Shown here: positions 37,181 through 49,090 of the stretch, in pieces | Numbering within the stretch: position 1 is the stretch's first letter | Layout: every line of letters starts with the position of its first letter | Assembly: GCA_020091685.1 (NCBI GenBank) | Contig: CM034607.1 | Span: forward strand, 1,928,944-1,992,943 | From: Lutjanus erythropterus | Lineage: Eukaryota > Chordata > Actinopteri > Lutjaniformes > Lutjanidae | Reading direction: 5' to 3' | Length of the DNA stretch: 64,000 nucleotides | Notes under the pieces: model-generated | Told to the model about the DNA's origin: nothing | The model's database searches: none | What the model saw: only the letters and a program-made list of their open reading frames with translations | Position numbers and translations under genes: made by a program

Positions 37181-37550
37181 AGTGCTGGGTGTGGTGGGCC
37201 CAGCTTTGTGCACTATTAGACAGGCAGGGAAAAAGTATTTGTACATATGTATGAGTGTGAGTGTATGAATATACACATACAAATAAACAGACAGAAATGA
37301 AAATAAAATGAATGAGACTAAAAAGAATGTCACTCCTCAGTGGGCAGATTCTGGTCCAAGTGTCTGGGAGTGGTCCAAGGTAGGAGGAGGCAAAGTCGCA
37401 ATCGGCCAGACTCCTCCCATTGGCTAAGGCATGGCCCACAAAAAACTTGGCAAGAACTTGGCCCTGGCTACTATATTTATATATCACTACAATAACTGCA
37501 TCTCAGAATGGGTTACATCATATTTAGTATAGTTATTTTATTATTACTAT

Positions 37551-37590
37551 TATTAATAGTAGTATTAGTAGTAGTAGTAGTAGTAGGAGT
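37551..37590. repeat. (AGT)n microsatellite
   Basis: Imperfect run of TAGTAG/AGTAGT. Confidence 0.85.
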
Positions 37591-37784
37591 GTTTATTTTT
37601 GTTAGTTCATCACTGAACAATGGACCACTGCCTCACACACACAAACACACACACACTTTTTTAAATGTGTATTGTTGCATGCTTATTGTTCAAATTATTT
37701 AATCACAAACTAATAAACTGTCATAGTAAAATGTAATGTATCAAAGGTAATTATTCACATTAGACAGCAGAATGGCCCCTGTCA

Positions 37785-39557
37785 TTATCCCAGATAGCAT
37801 GCACACGCCCGCTACGCCGGCCTCAGATCGCGTCGCATTCTCCTCCTGGACGCCTGTAAATGCATCGGAGAAGCATCGCCCATAGCAGGACATGGTTTGC
37901 CAGAGGGGGATTATGCGCCATTTCAAAGTCGGCGATAGGTCGGCTGTGGATCGATACATTGCACATTATCCAATTGGTGCCAACGAACTGAGAGCAGGCT
38001 TTGGAGACGGAGAGGTTACTTCATGTCAGTCAGAGTAGTCTTCAGGTAAGCTCACTTAAAGTAAATATATAAAAATAGCTGTTTTATAAATATGACATAC
38101 AGGGTTAGCAAGATAAGTCGGTATGTAGCAACATAAGTTGTTAAGCCTGACTGTATGCTAGCACAGAAGAGCCCAGATGCCAACTCCTAACAGGCTAGCT
38201 AGCTAGCTTAGCAAATGTTAGTTTAGACCTGAGCAGCAAATGTATCAACTAGCTCTAACTTCATTTAGCCATTGCTAGGTAGCCATAAGTCTTTCCAGCA
38301 CGTGAACAGTCTCCATCTAGACAACAAATCAGTTTTGAATTTGGGAAAGGGTCAGGTAACGCTAGTAAGCGCTTAGCTGTTAGCTAGTAGCTGGTGGGCT
38401 TCGGTGTTTTTACAGCTGGAATTAACTTTAGCGGTTAACTGGCAGCTAATGAAGGGAGACTCTTGTAAATATGACTCGGTGTAACATTTCTCATAGTTCA
38501 GTACTGGTTATGGACTATTGTTGGTGTGTTTGTACTATAAGTGAAGTTAATATCCACTTCACGAGGTGGTGGAAAACACAACAGACTCCAGTTGTTTCTG
38601 TCATGTCCTCCAGTCACCCCTCCGCTCCTGTAGAGCTGGCCGGAGTTCAGCAGCTATCCACGGTCAAGCCGGGCTGTCTGACCGCACCGCAAAATAATAC
38701 ACGCAAAACTTTTTGGTTCATATTTTCAAGTCATGCTTGCTGGTGCTTCATACAGTGTTGCCTGTGACACTGTATAAACATGGGTTATTTAGAGGTCTTG
38801 TTGTGGTGCTTTTAACACGCTTAATAGCTAAAGAGCAGGGGCTAATACTATTAGCTACAGGTCTTATCAACTACAGTGGCTCTGTAAGGTCAGACAGCGG
38901 CCAGGAAAAAAGGCACATTTTCCTTCTTCCTTGGTGTGTCTATTTGTACGTGTTTATTTGTGAAGTATGGGTATGATATTGTATAGTATAAGTTAACTGA
39001 ACAACCTGGGCTCATGTGTTTTGTCTTTTCTCCCCTTGCAGGCTCATAAATCTGCCAGCATTCCAGACCGTGCTGTCCGTGCAGGTCTCCACCGCCACCT
39101 GTATATTTTTATATGTTCTGTCTTGTTTATCTTTTCTGTGCTGGAGTTGTTTTGACTATGCAGTCCAAAATAAATGTATGATCATTAACTTGAATCGTTC
39201 GTGTCTTCTTTATTTTATTAACACACTAAATTAGAAGCTATTTTGATGGTCAAGCATATTGTTTTATTGTCATTACCATATTCCTATCACATGTAAGATC
39301 AGATATTATGATAGATGTTATGAGATATGAGATATTTGTTGATAGAATGATTCGACCTGAATAAATGAAGGTCATAGAAGCTGTAGAGAGGCTACGCTGT
39401 GCAGCTTTGATACATCGCCAAACGTTGTCTGAGAGCATTTTGAGCAAATGTCGACGCCTCGGCGACGTCTTCCCAATGAGCAACGCTTCCATACGACGTC
39501 ACAGCGATAATTTATTCATCGCGTCGCACATCGCAAGACGAGCGCTGTCTGGGATAA
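37785..39557 (+). mobile_element. 1.77-kb TIR element carrying a spliced non-coding unit
   Basis: Bounded by the 14-base inverted repeats TTATCCCAGATAGC and GCTGTCTGGGATAA (one mismatch). Between them is what looks like a two-exon transcript without a long frame. A GC-rich, CpG-rich first segment ends at a donor TTCAG|GTAAGC (intron from 38046). An acceptor CCCCTTGCAG|GC starts a second exon at 39042, and AATAAA follows at 39169-39174. The sub-terminal regions are CpG-rich (GCGTCGCA near both ends). TTA/TAA at the edges could be a PIF/Harbinger-type TWA site, but the class is not secure. Confidence 0.55.
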
Positions 39558-40655
39558 AGCTACCATATCATATACTACAGCAGGCCTATTCCATTACTTT
39601 TTATTAGAATGGCCAGATTTGGAAAAAGTGCCAAGTGGCTGGTGATTTACATTTACTATATCTGACCTTCCAATTTATGTGTGCAAACAACAGTTTTTAT
39701 TTTTCTCAACTTAATTAGTTTTTCACAATTGACCCTTCGCTATACCGCTCTGTAGTTACTGTTACTAAACCTACCAAACTTTCCATTCTCACACTGCCTT
39801 TATGCAGCTTATAGTGATAAAGGTGGCAGATTTAACATCCAAATTGGGAGTAATTGTTCAAACACGAGGTCTTTGGTTCCTTAGAGAAGGAAACAAAAGC
39901 ATCTCATTTCTAGCTGACAACAGTGGATTTTGTTGGCTAAAATAATGACTCACATGCAGATTTCCTAAGTGTAGCTGACTGATGTAATCTACTGTTAACT
40001 CCTTAAGTCAAGAAGTCCATCACCAGCTCAGTGTTTCCATCTGACATGTTTTACAACAAGAACCCTGTGAAAGTATAAATGTAAAGTTACCTGACAGCTG
40101 TGTGCATTATGTAACAATAATGCTATAAGACTGAGGCTGAAGCTAGCTTACATCTCAGCAGACATTGGTCTGATGGTGAAATATGGCAGGTATATCTATG
40201 TGATAGATGACAGAAATACACTCATTAACGTGGGAAAAGGAAGCGCAGTTGCTCGATTAGTGCAGCAGACAGGTCACCCAGCCAGATGAGGCCGACCACG
40301 ATTGCTGAAGACAGCTGGGATAGGAGCTAAGCTAACCAGGCTTATACCTGAGACAGATAGCCAGAGAGGATGCACCGTTGTCAGCCCACTTTGATTGTGC
40401 ATCAGTCCACATCCTCCTCCTCAAACCCCACAGAACAAATGCAGATGCAGGGATCTAAGTTTGACTGGAGGTAAAGTTACTGCAGCCAGTAAGCTAGTGT
40501 TAGTTAGCTGGACATGCTAACGTTTGCAGCTTATGTTAGAGCAGATGAAGACAGAGTTTAATTCATTCCCCATATGTGTGCTCTTGTGTTTCATGTTTTT
40601 GAAAGACTACAAAAAGATGTCAAATGAAGCAACATGAACAAACTAGAGTCCATAT
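39558..40655. other. Intergenic DNA, nothing recognised
   Basis: No coding frame or repeat end that I can name. Confidence 0.35.
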
Positions 40656-40659
40656 GGAA

Positions 40660-41228
40660 AATGCAATGTGGCTATCCTTGTTTGGGAGCTGTTCAACTTG
40701 ATGAAGGCTTATGAGCTGGCCCTGTGTGAAAGTGAGCTCTGACAATGCAGATGTTTTAGAGGATTAGTGGATTTGTTGCATCGCTAGATCTCCTTTAACA
40801 AGAGCATCTGCAGAATGCTAGTGTGTTCAGGGAACATCTAAGACAGCACAGTGTAAACTTTTTGACTGTATGCTCACAGTTTTTTCCAGTCAGTGTCAAC
40901 TCGTGTTTGTGTTTCACCACATTGACAAAGCTGATGATGTGCAAGAGAGTTTTTTTAAGTTTGTACCTATCCACAGCGCCACAGCTGATTCCATTGCCAC
41001 AGCACTTGCAGACAAGTTGAGCTCCATTCTCCTGGAGACAAAGAGCAAGCTCATTTCCCAGGCTTATGATGGTGTGAGCGCTGTGAGAGGTGGTGTGCAG
41101 GAGGTGCAAGGTAACCTCATCATTTAGCAAGTGACATCACAAATCTCAAAAGTTAGCCAATTCATCTCTGACCTGGCTGAAATCTCTGGCTTTTTCTCAA
41201 GATCTCTTGAGAGAACCAGTACACTTGA
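40660..41228 (+). pseudogene. ZMYM1-like hAT transposase remnant, segment A
   Basis: Broken plus-strand frames spell parts of the zinc-finger-MYM-type/hAT transposase-like protein: KEHLQNA-like QEHLQNASVF, then QLVFVFHHIDKADDVQESFF, SATADSIATALADKLSSILL and KSKLISQAYDGVSAVRGG. Further on come QISKVSQF-like and FFSRSLERTSTLDR-like stretches. Stops and frameshifts are frequent, so it is a pseudogene. A MITE interrupts it at 41229. Confidence 0.7.
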
Positions 41229-42215
41229 CAGAGTGGACAGTAGTGAAGTACATTTACTTGAGTACTGTACTGAAGTACATTTTTGAGTATCTGTACTTTA
41301 CTTGAGTATTTGTTTTTTTGAAACTTCTGACTTTCACTCCACTGCATTTCAAAGACAAATATTGTACTTTTGACTCCACTTCATTAGTAGGAAGGTTGTT
41401 GTTACTTTTGACTGAGCTTTGAAGTCAGCTGTTGGTGTTTTTTCTTTCATTTTAGAAAAGTTGGTCACATGCTGTGTTCCTCACAAAAGGAAACCGATCA
41501 CAGTAGCTCCTCTCAAATGGGATTGATGTAAAAGTGGAATACGCATCCAGGCGCTCTGTAACAAGAACAAGCAAGCTCTCCTCTTTCATTCAAACAAAAA
41601 GCGGTAATGGTGACGGCAGGAGAAAGACAAAATTAAACCTCAAGATGTTATTATAATTATTCATTATTCCAGGTAGCTTTTAAAGTTTGATTGGGGTGAA
41701 AAATACAGCATAATTTATGTATATACTACCTCTGAAGCCAGAAAGAAATCTGTTATTTAACAGACTTGTTGAACTCCTCACAGTTATGTTCAATCTAATT
41801 TTATGATGTGATTTAATACAGTTACATCAGAAAATGACAATAACTGTCCCCTTTGGTTTTGATTGTATTTCTATGCTGAAGTTTTTATAGGTATTTCTAT
41901 AGGCTTTGTGTAACAGAGTGGTTCTACAAGCAGGTCAGTGCATCATTAGAGTTACAAACTTCTGTAAATGCATCGTGAAAACAATACAGCGTGTATTGAT
42001 ATTAGAAAATACTTTGTAATTTGTACTTTGAATACTTAAGTATTTTTAAAAACATGTACATTTGAATACTTAAGTATTTTTAAAAGCAAGTACTCTTAGT
42101 ACTTTAACTTAAGTAAAATTTGACTGAGCAACTTTCACTTGTAGTTGAGTAATATTTGACCAGGAGTATCTATACTTGACTCAAGTACTGGGGCTGAGTA
42201 CTTTGTCCACCACTG
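41229..42215 (-). mobile_element. hAT-like MITE, copy 2 (inverted relative to 30.4 kb)
   Basis: Same family as 30425-31415 over its whole length but in the opposite orientation, ending in CTTTGTCCACCACTG. Its left terminus (CAGAGTGGACAGTAGTG) is altered, and I cannot read a clean 8-bp duplication. It sits inside the ZMYM1-like pseudogene. Confidence 0.8.
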
Positions 42216-42940
42216 TACAGAGAGGTGGCACACGGGTGCTTTTCATTACGCTGAATTTGCCTGTACGCTCTCTCTCTCTCCTTCACAACCTGGAAGTCGT
42301 CTCCTCTGCCATGGTGAAGGATTTTCCAATTGCTTAAATGCACCTGGAGGAGATGAGGAGTGAGAGAGAGGAGGCTTCTGGAGGAGCTCAGAGTGAGGAT
42401 ACACTGGTGTGTCCTATGCAGAAGTCTTTTATCAGTTAAGGGGTGTGTCGATAAATGACGTGCCCACGTTATCCTGAACACAATGAAATCATTTTAATTT
42501 CGCAGTTTATTCACAGTTACATGATGAAATGCAATATCATGCACTGTCAGTCTGTGTGTGATGTGTCTGGCACTTTAGGATATAAAGGTGACTAACTTTT
42601 TGAGTGACGCAGAGTGATGAACACAAACCATGCATATATTAGATGATTTAAAAGAAAGTTTAAATGATTCACATATTTAAAACAAATTACAAAATTAAAG
42701 AGTACTGTGAGTTTTAGAAGTTGTTCATAAGTAAAGGCTTCTATGGGCATTCAGCTGCAGTCCTTTGACAGCTAATACAGCTGTGCATCACGCCATCAGT
42801 GCATCAGTAACTGACTGCGCTTTGGACTGATGCCGAGGAACAAGGATTTTCATTTAGAAGTTTCGCTCCTCCATCCTCGCGTCTTTACTTCACATCTCTT
42901 CTTATTTCCTTGCTGGGTGGAGCTAAGACGCAAGGAAAGG
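42216..42940. other. Unassigned DNA between the two parts of the ZMYM1-like pseudogene
   Basis: No recognisable domain. It may be a further insertion or a degraded part of the pseudogene. Confidence 0.35.
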
Positions 42941-42949
42941 AAGCAAGTG

Positions 42950-43300
42950 GAGGAGATGAGGACACCAACTTACAGAATGAAAAGCACCCACAGACTCCAA
43001 AGAGCAAGTGCCGTAAGATGGATCTTCCACAGCCGCTGTGAACACAGTGCTCAAGCACAAAGATGATCTGCTCCAGTATTTTGGAATCATCAGGAACTGA
43101 TCCACCACTATATGAAAAACTGGAGGATTTGTGAGGCTACTGGAGGATGAAAATTTCAGCTTCTTCCTGAACTGTTCAGTGGCATCATGCCTCATGTGGA
43201 CATTCTCTACAGCCAGCTCCAGAAGCAGACTACTGACTCAGTCTTTGTCCAGAGAATCATGTAGCAGTTCACAGACAACATGCAAAAAAATTAGGTAAAG
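42950..43300 (+). pseudogene. ZMYM1-like hAT transposase remnant, segment B
   Basis: Broken frames give RASAVRWIFHSRCEHSAQ and, after stops, SGIMPHVDILYSQLQKQTTD, which continue the ZMYM1/hAT protein beyond the point where segment A stops. Segments A and B therefore belong to one old gene copy. Confidence 0.65.
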
Positions 43301-43319
43301 GAACATGTATATTGTGCTG

Positions 43320-43327
43320 TTTAATAT
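43320..43327. repeat. 8-bp target-site duplication TTTAATAT (left)
   Basis: Identical 8-mer at 45690-45697. Confidence 0.75.
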
Positions 43328-45116
43328 TAGAGATGCACCGATTGCAATTTCTTAGCCGATTCCGATTTCCGGTTTTATAAGGGTCTGACCTGCTGATTCC
43401 GATTTTGACCGATTCTGATTTTCAGTCTTTCTAAGAGCTATAATTGACAGCATTCGCAAACATTTTTGCAACTTTTCTTGTGAAAATTAAATTAGATGTT
43501 CATAATAAGACACTGACTATTAAATATTCATAAATACTATTTAAATCTTCCAAAGTCCTCCAGGTTATAGCCAGGGCTTACTATACTTTACATTAAGATT
43601 AGGTGCGTTCGAGATGAGCCAGGCCTGTGCAGAATCGATCAGCGCGGTCGCACACAATGCATGCCGTTAGATTTGTGTCTGACTTGATCCCGATTTACTC
43701 TGACGTCATGCATACGTGAGGCAACGAGATCGAGGTGGCCGCAGTTTGTAGAGCTGCTCTCCACCAACTGCAAACGCCTGGCTGTCACCTGATCGACAAG
43801 CTGACAGGCTCTGATTGGCTCTTAATTTTGACAACAAACACCACGTGTTGTTGTATAAAATACAAATTTTCTGTGTAACTGTAATATTTAATGCTGGACA
43901 TGTCAGTCTTCTGTTGTGCAATGAAGTTTTAATCTTTATTTCTTCAGCTATGATCATGATCTGCAGACTACAGGTAACCTACAGGTGATCTAACAGGATG
44001 TTCGTGTTCCTCCTCTAGTCTCTCGTAAGTCTGTTGAAAACTGTCTGACTTGACTGCAGCTTTTGTCTCCACCTCCTGCTGTGGCCTCCTTATCTCGCTC
44101 ATCTCCAGGCGAGAGTGCAGTTCATTTCAATGTACCTATGAATCAGCTGAATGTGATGACTCGTGAAATTCTCGTGGATTTGGATGTCAACAAACCAGAG
44201 ACGGACGCCATGTGTAGCAGGTCCTGGTCAGGTCTCACGACAGATAGATAATCTGGAAACACACGATAACAATGAAACGAGACTGGGACACAGCTGCTCA
44301 TCATCCAAGCTATCCGGATTATTTTTATTTCAACAATTATCAATCATCAATCCTGAATCATGTCTGTTTCTTTTCTTATCTGAATTAAACTGTGGTATTT
44401 AAACCATATTCAACTGACATATAGATGTCTATTTTTGACACATCACAAGAAATGAAATCATTACATTTGTTCAACCCAAAAACAAACACATCACTTTAAT
44501 CATGTTGTTTGTCACCAATCATGTAATCTACTTTTCAATCTACTTTTCAATCGTGTAATCAATAACATATAGATCTCTATATTACTAAGAGTAATGGATG
44601 TACATGACGTACAATGACATTAAGCATCCGCTACTGAAACAGAACGACTCTTCCTTGAGAGTTAATTATTGAACACAAACAAAAATAATAAACATGGCTG
44701 GCTATTACCATTCGTCTAACTCATGAACTATTGAACCGCCAACAAATACATTCTGTACAATATAACACACACAACATTATGCCGAGCCAACAGAAAGTAA
44801 AGGACCTTAACGTTCCACTATGGCGGCGCATGCCCTGTTAGTCCGCGCCACACCCGCGCGGCACTTTACCTCGCTTTACTCTTCTTTCATCCTTACTCTA
44901 AATTATTAATCACTGGGTTCATTTTAACGATATGCACCTGGAAACACACGATAACAATGAACGACTGGGACACAGCTGCTCATCATCCAAGCTATCCGGA
45001 TTATGAGCCCCACTTCCGCACCGCCACGAATCTCAGTTGACGCCGCCGCAAAGTGCTGCCACCCAGTGCCCAATTCCTACACTTCAAGACTGTGTTTTCT
45101 TTTCTGCTTAACCAAA

Positions 45117-45164
<48 letters not shown>

Positions 45165-45689
45165 GCTCCAGGAAAATAAACAATATTAGAATAATTAAAA
45201 TAAACTCACAATATTTCAACCAAATAATTTGGTGAGTATCACACATGAACAGTTTGCTGTGGTAAAGTCACATCAACACAGGTTGTTTATTCTTCAGCCA
45301 GAACAGGAGGTGAGATTTTAACTGTCAGTCTGTGAACAGCAGTCTGCTGCTGGCTAACATTAGCATGAAGAGCTACAAAGTTTACGGGTGTTTTCGACAT
45401 TGTCAGCTGCTCTGTCTCATTGTAGACTGTCTGTCTTCTTTATCTTGTTCTTGGATCTGTCGCTGACACCAGCCAAGCAAGCATGTGTCAGAGTGTGTAG
45501 CTGTTATCAGCGCTGTGGTGATCACGGTCAGTTTGTCTGCTGCGCTCATGACGTGACCATCGCAGAACACATGTGTGACAATGACGGGCACAGAATCGGA
45601 TATGTGACGCTGACCAGCCGGTGACCGGTCAGGGCCGTCATGCTGAAAACCGGCCGTTCCGGTTCTGGCCAGTCGATCGTGCATCTCTG
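43328..45689. mobile_element. 2.36-kb hAT-like element
   Basis: Ends TAGAGATGCACCGAT and, inverted, ATCGTGCATCTCTG (final A changed to G), flanked by TTTAATAT on both sides. The interior has no recognisable transposase but holds a near-identical direct repeat (44253-44322 and 44938-45004, sharing ACACAGCTGCTCATCATCC) and a (TA)n tract at 45117-45164. The sub-terminal DNA has repeated 'ccgattccgatt' and 'ccggttccggttctggcc' motifs. It looks like a non-autonomous derivative. Confidence 0.75.
45117..45164. repeat. (TA)n microsatellite
   Basis: Nearly pure AT dinucleotide run within the 43.3-45.7-kb element. Confidence 0.9.
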
Positions 45690-45697
45690 TTTAATAT
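45690..45697. repeat. 8-bp target-site duplication TTTAATAT (right)
   Basis: Matches 43320-43327 next to the right end of the element. Confidence 0.75.
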
Positions 45698-46006
45698 AAT
45701 TGATGTGTTAATTTCTGTGTTAATTCACTGATTCTGTTCAGAGATACTCTGTGGCAGTCATGGTGGCGTAATGTAACTCAGCAGCTGGGCAAGAAATGGC
45801 AAACAATGGGCCAAGGTTGCTACAGAGGAGAGATAAAGCTAAATGTGGGGTGTTGGGGTAGTGTGTGTATTGTGCAGAGAATGGCAACACTTATAATGGC
45901 CCTATATAATATAGTGCTCTACTTTTATAGTGTTGGTATGTTAATTTGCATTGTCAAATAAAGTCTAAATATGTATTGATAAAACAGATTTTATATTATT
46001 AAATAA

Positions 46007-46170
46007 TAGAGCTGCAACCAATAATTACTTTCAATGTCAATTAATTTGTAGATCATTTTCTTGATTATTCGCTTAGTTGTTTGATCTATAAAGTGTCCGA
46101 AAATTGTGAAAAATGTTGATCAGTGTTTACAAAGCCCAAGATGATGTCCTCAAATGACTTGTTTTACTCA
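46007..46170. repeat. Fragment of the 'gagctgcaac' MITE
   Basis: Begins AGAGCTGCAACCAATAATTA and contains 'aaattgtgaaaaatgttgat' and 'aagcccaagatgatgtcctc', matching the family at 28.7 and 25.0 kb. It breaks off before its other end. Confidence 0.6.
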
Positions 46171-46601
46171 AACCTAAACCCTACTGAATAGAACCAGGAA
46201 AGTATCACATTTAAGTATTAAAATGGTGGTTCCATCTGTGCAGGTCCTCCAAATCTGAAAATTAAATGTTGGCACTGCTCCTAGAAGTACATTATTAAAT
46301 ATTGCATTGCGAAATATACAGCTGCAATGATTAACCAAATATTTAAAAGCACCCTCTGCTCCAACATTTCTGCTGTAATTCATCAAAATGTTGAGCTTGG
46401 AAGAATCTGCCAACATGTTTGGTCGTTGAATGTTGGAGTAAGAAACGCTTTTGGCTGAATCTCTCCAATATTGGAAATGTTGAACAGACGATTCTGCGGC
46501 AGATACCTTCCAGTGGTGGTTCTTAGTCATTGTTAAATACAAGTTAGCCTACCTGTTTATCTTCGAGATGGCTGAGTGGGAAGGTGGGGTGGCTGTTTTC
46601 A

Positions 46602-46681
46602 GCTAGTGTGGCTGAGTGGTCTAATGCTGGATTAAGGCTCCAGTCTCTCAGGAGGCGTGGGTTCAAATCCCACCACTGCCA
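46602..46681 (+). pseudogene. tRNA-Leu(AAG) copy 1, degenerate
   Basis: 80 bases. Compared with the intact copy it has a mismatch at position 2 of the acceptor stem (GCTAGTG) and lost bases in the D arm (CTAATGCTGG instead of CTAAGGCGCTGG). The anticodon arm and the B box GGTTCAAATCC remain. Confidence 0.75.
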
Positions 46682-47113
46682 TTTGACGACGTAAGCCATG
46701 TGTTAATGTGATGGCCTGTATAGTTGTCGGTGCGTGTTCGTCTCAGCAACTGTATGAAGGTGACAAAAGGACATGACTCATGACTTTGAAACATGCCCAC
46801 CAGAGGATCTTTGAGGATGGGCTTTAAGTAACTAAGTCTTCAGAGGCACTGGATGGCAGCACTTGTCAGTTTGTGTAACAGTTGCCCTTTGGGTATAGTT
46901 GATGAAATACAAATGACCAAACCAGAGAAAAGACTTAAATCTGAGGTGGCTGCATTTGTGGAACGCTGAAATTAAGGCAGTTACAACAAGCAATTGCAAA
47001 TGATGATGTCCTTCTGCCATTCCAGTTAAGACATTGTGGCCTTCCAGTGTCTGTACATATGAATAACTGATTTGTAACCCACACATTTGCGAGCTCGTGT
47101 TTGGGAAAAGGTG

Positions 47114-47183
47114 AGCAGAATGGCGCAGCGGAAGCGCTGGGCCCATAACCCAGAGGTCGATGGATCGAAACCATCCTCTGCTA
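47114..47183 (+). pseudogene. Initiator tRNA-Met(CAT) copy 1, 2-nt deletion
   Basis: 70 bases. It lacks two bases before the anticodon stem (GAAGCG|CTGGG) and has G7 changed to A. The anticodon loop GCCCATAAC and the T arm are intact. Probably poorly folded. Confidence 0.75.
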
Positions 47184-47840
47184 ATTGTGGTTGCTCTGAA
47201 TCAGCAGAGCTCCAAGCTTTCCCTCACTGTACCGGCTTTGCCAGGTTCTCACATGGCAAAACAGCCGCTCCACAAGAGTGGCTTTTGTGGACACCTTACA
47301 ACTGTCCCAACTGGCACATTCAAATATTGTTGCTGTACCAGTCTCAGAAAACTCTACGCTTTCCTGAAGCTCTTTTGATTATCGGGCACTTTTCTGGAAC
47401 TACTCTCAAGATTCTTGGAGGCAATTGGGAAAACTCAGTAGAAAGAATCAGTGCAAGGTCCACTAAATGCTTAAATTTGGACTGCAAGACATTCATTCAT
47501 TTTGTGTAACCGCTTATTCCGTAAGGTCACGGGCTGCTGGAGCCTATCCCAGCTGACATTGGGTGAGAGGCAGGTACACCCTGGACAAGTCACTGTGCAA
47601 GACAGAATATGGTGAAATTCAGATCAACAAGAAGTTCACGACTAGAAGGAGAAGAATTCATTGTTACACGGTTCAAAGCTAGGTATCTTTCTTCAGTGCT
47701 GCAGACAATATAGTCGTTCCATGCAACTCATTTCATTGTCAGATTCCTTCCAGTGGTGGTTCTTAGTCGTTGTTAAAACATGTCAAGTTAGCCTACCTGT
47801 TTATCTCGAGATGGCTGAGAAGGTGGGGTGGTTGTTTTCA

Positions 47841-47922
47841 GGTAGTGTGGCCGAGTGGTCTAAGGCGCTGGATTAAGGCTCCAGTCTCTCAGGAGGCATG
47901 GGTTCAAATCCCACCACTGCCA
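47841..47922 (+). tRNA. tRNA-Leu(AAG)
   Basis: 82 bases, the usual length for a long-variable-arm tRNA-Leu. The acceptor stem GGTAGTG pairs with CACTGCC (one G-U), followed by discriminator A. A box TGGCCGAGTGG, anticodon loop ATTAAGG with AAG, class II variable arm, and B box GGTTCAAATCC are present. It is the only copy of the three in which every arm can pair. No run of four T follows within 15 bases, so termination may occur further downstream. Confidence 0.9.
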
Positions 47923-48364
47923 TTTGACGACGTAAGCCATGTGTTAATGTGATGGCCTGGTATAGTTCTCATGTGCGTGTTCATCCGAGCAAGGTTAACT
48001 GTATGAAGGTGACAAAAGGACATGACTCATGACTTTGAAACATGCCCACCAGAGGATCTTTGAGGATGGGCTTTAAGTAACTAAGTCTTCAGAGGCACTG
48101 GATGGCAGCACTTGTCAGTTTGTGTAACAGTTGCCCTTTTGGGTATAGTTGATGAAATACAAATGACCAAACCAGAGGAAAAGACTTAAATCTGAGGTGG
48201 CTGCATTTGTGGAACGCCGAAATTAAGGCAGTTACAACAAGCAATTGCAAATGATGATGTCCTTCTGCCATTCCAGTTAAGACATTGTTGCCTTCCAGTG
48301 TCTGTACACATGAATAACTGATTTGTAACCCACACATTTGCGAGCTCGTGTTTGGGAAAAGGTG

Positions 48365-48433
48365 AGCAGAGGCGAGCGGAAGCGTGCTGGGCCCATAACC
48401 CAGAGGTCGATGGATCGAAACCATCCTCTGCTA
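48365..48433 (+). pseudogene. Initiator tRNA-Met(CAT) copy 2, 3-nt deletion
   Basis: 69 bases. Three bases are missing between the acceptor stem and the D arm (AGCAGAGGCGAGCGG instead of AGCAGAGTGGCGCAGCGG), which damages the A box. The rest is intact. Confidence 0.75.
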
Positions 48434-49090
48434 ATTGTGGTTGCTCTGAACCAGCAGAGCTCCAAGCTTTCCCTCACTGTACCGGCTTTGCAGGTTCTCA
48501 CATGGCAAAACAGCCGTTCCACAAGAGTGGCTTTTGTGGACACTTACAACTGTCCCAACTGGCACATTCAATATTGTTGCTGTACCAGTCTGTGAAAACT
48601 CTACGCTTTCCTGAAGCTCTTTGATTATCGGGCACTTTTCTGGAACTACTCTCAAGATTCTTGGAGGCAATTGGGAAAACTCAGTAGAAAGAATCAGTGC
48701 AAGGTCCACTAAATGCTTAAATTTGGACTGTGCAAGACATTCATTCATTTTGTGTAACCGCTTATTCCGTATGGTCACGGGCTGCTGGAGCCTATCCCAG
48801 CTGACATTGGGTGAGAGGCAGGTACCCTGGACAAGTCACTGTGCAAGACAGAATATGGTGAAATTCAGATCAACAAGAAGTTCACGACTAGAAGGAGAAG
48901 AATTCATTGTTACACGTGTCTAAAGCTAGGTATCTTTCTTCAGTGCTGCAGACAATATAGTCACGTTCCATGCAACTCATTTCATTGTCAGATTCCTTCC
49001 AGTGGTGGTTCTTAGTCGTTGTTAAAACATGTCAAGTTAGCCTACCTGTTTATCTTCGAGATGGCTGAGAAGGTGGGGTGGTTGTTTTCA

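Larger units (their letters stand above)
46501..47740 (+). repeat. tRNA cassette, tandem unit 1 (1,240 bp)
   Basis: Starts at 'taccttccagtggtggttct' and runs to the same motif at 47741. Holds degenerate tRNA-Leu and tRNA-iMet copies, plus a dispersed-repeat piece (near 47490-47600) with 'gctggagcctatcccagctg'. Confidence 0.85.
47741..48989 (+). repeat. tRNA cassette, tandem unit 2 (1,249 bp)
   Basis: Near-identical to unit 1, with small scattered indels. Holds an intact tRNA-Leu and a damaged initiator tRNA. Confidence 0.85.

Noticed and set aside
36824..37333. 169-codon minus-strand frame
   Set aside because: Its recognisable part is LINE reverse-transcriptase remnant; the rest is chance reading.
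47087..48624. Open frames of 70-140 codons in the tRNA array on both strands
   Set aside because: They run through tRNA genes and recur with each tandem unit; repeats of non-coding DNA.
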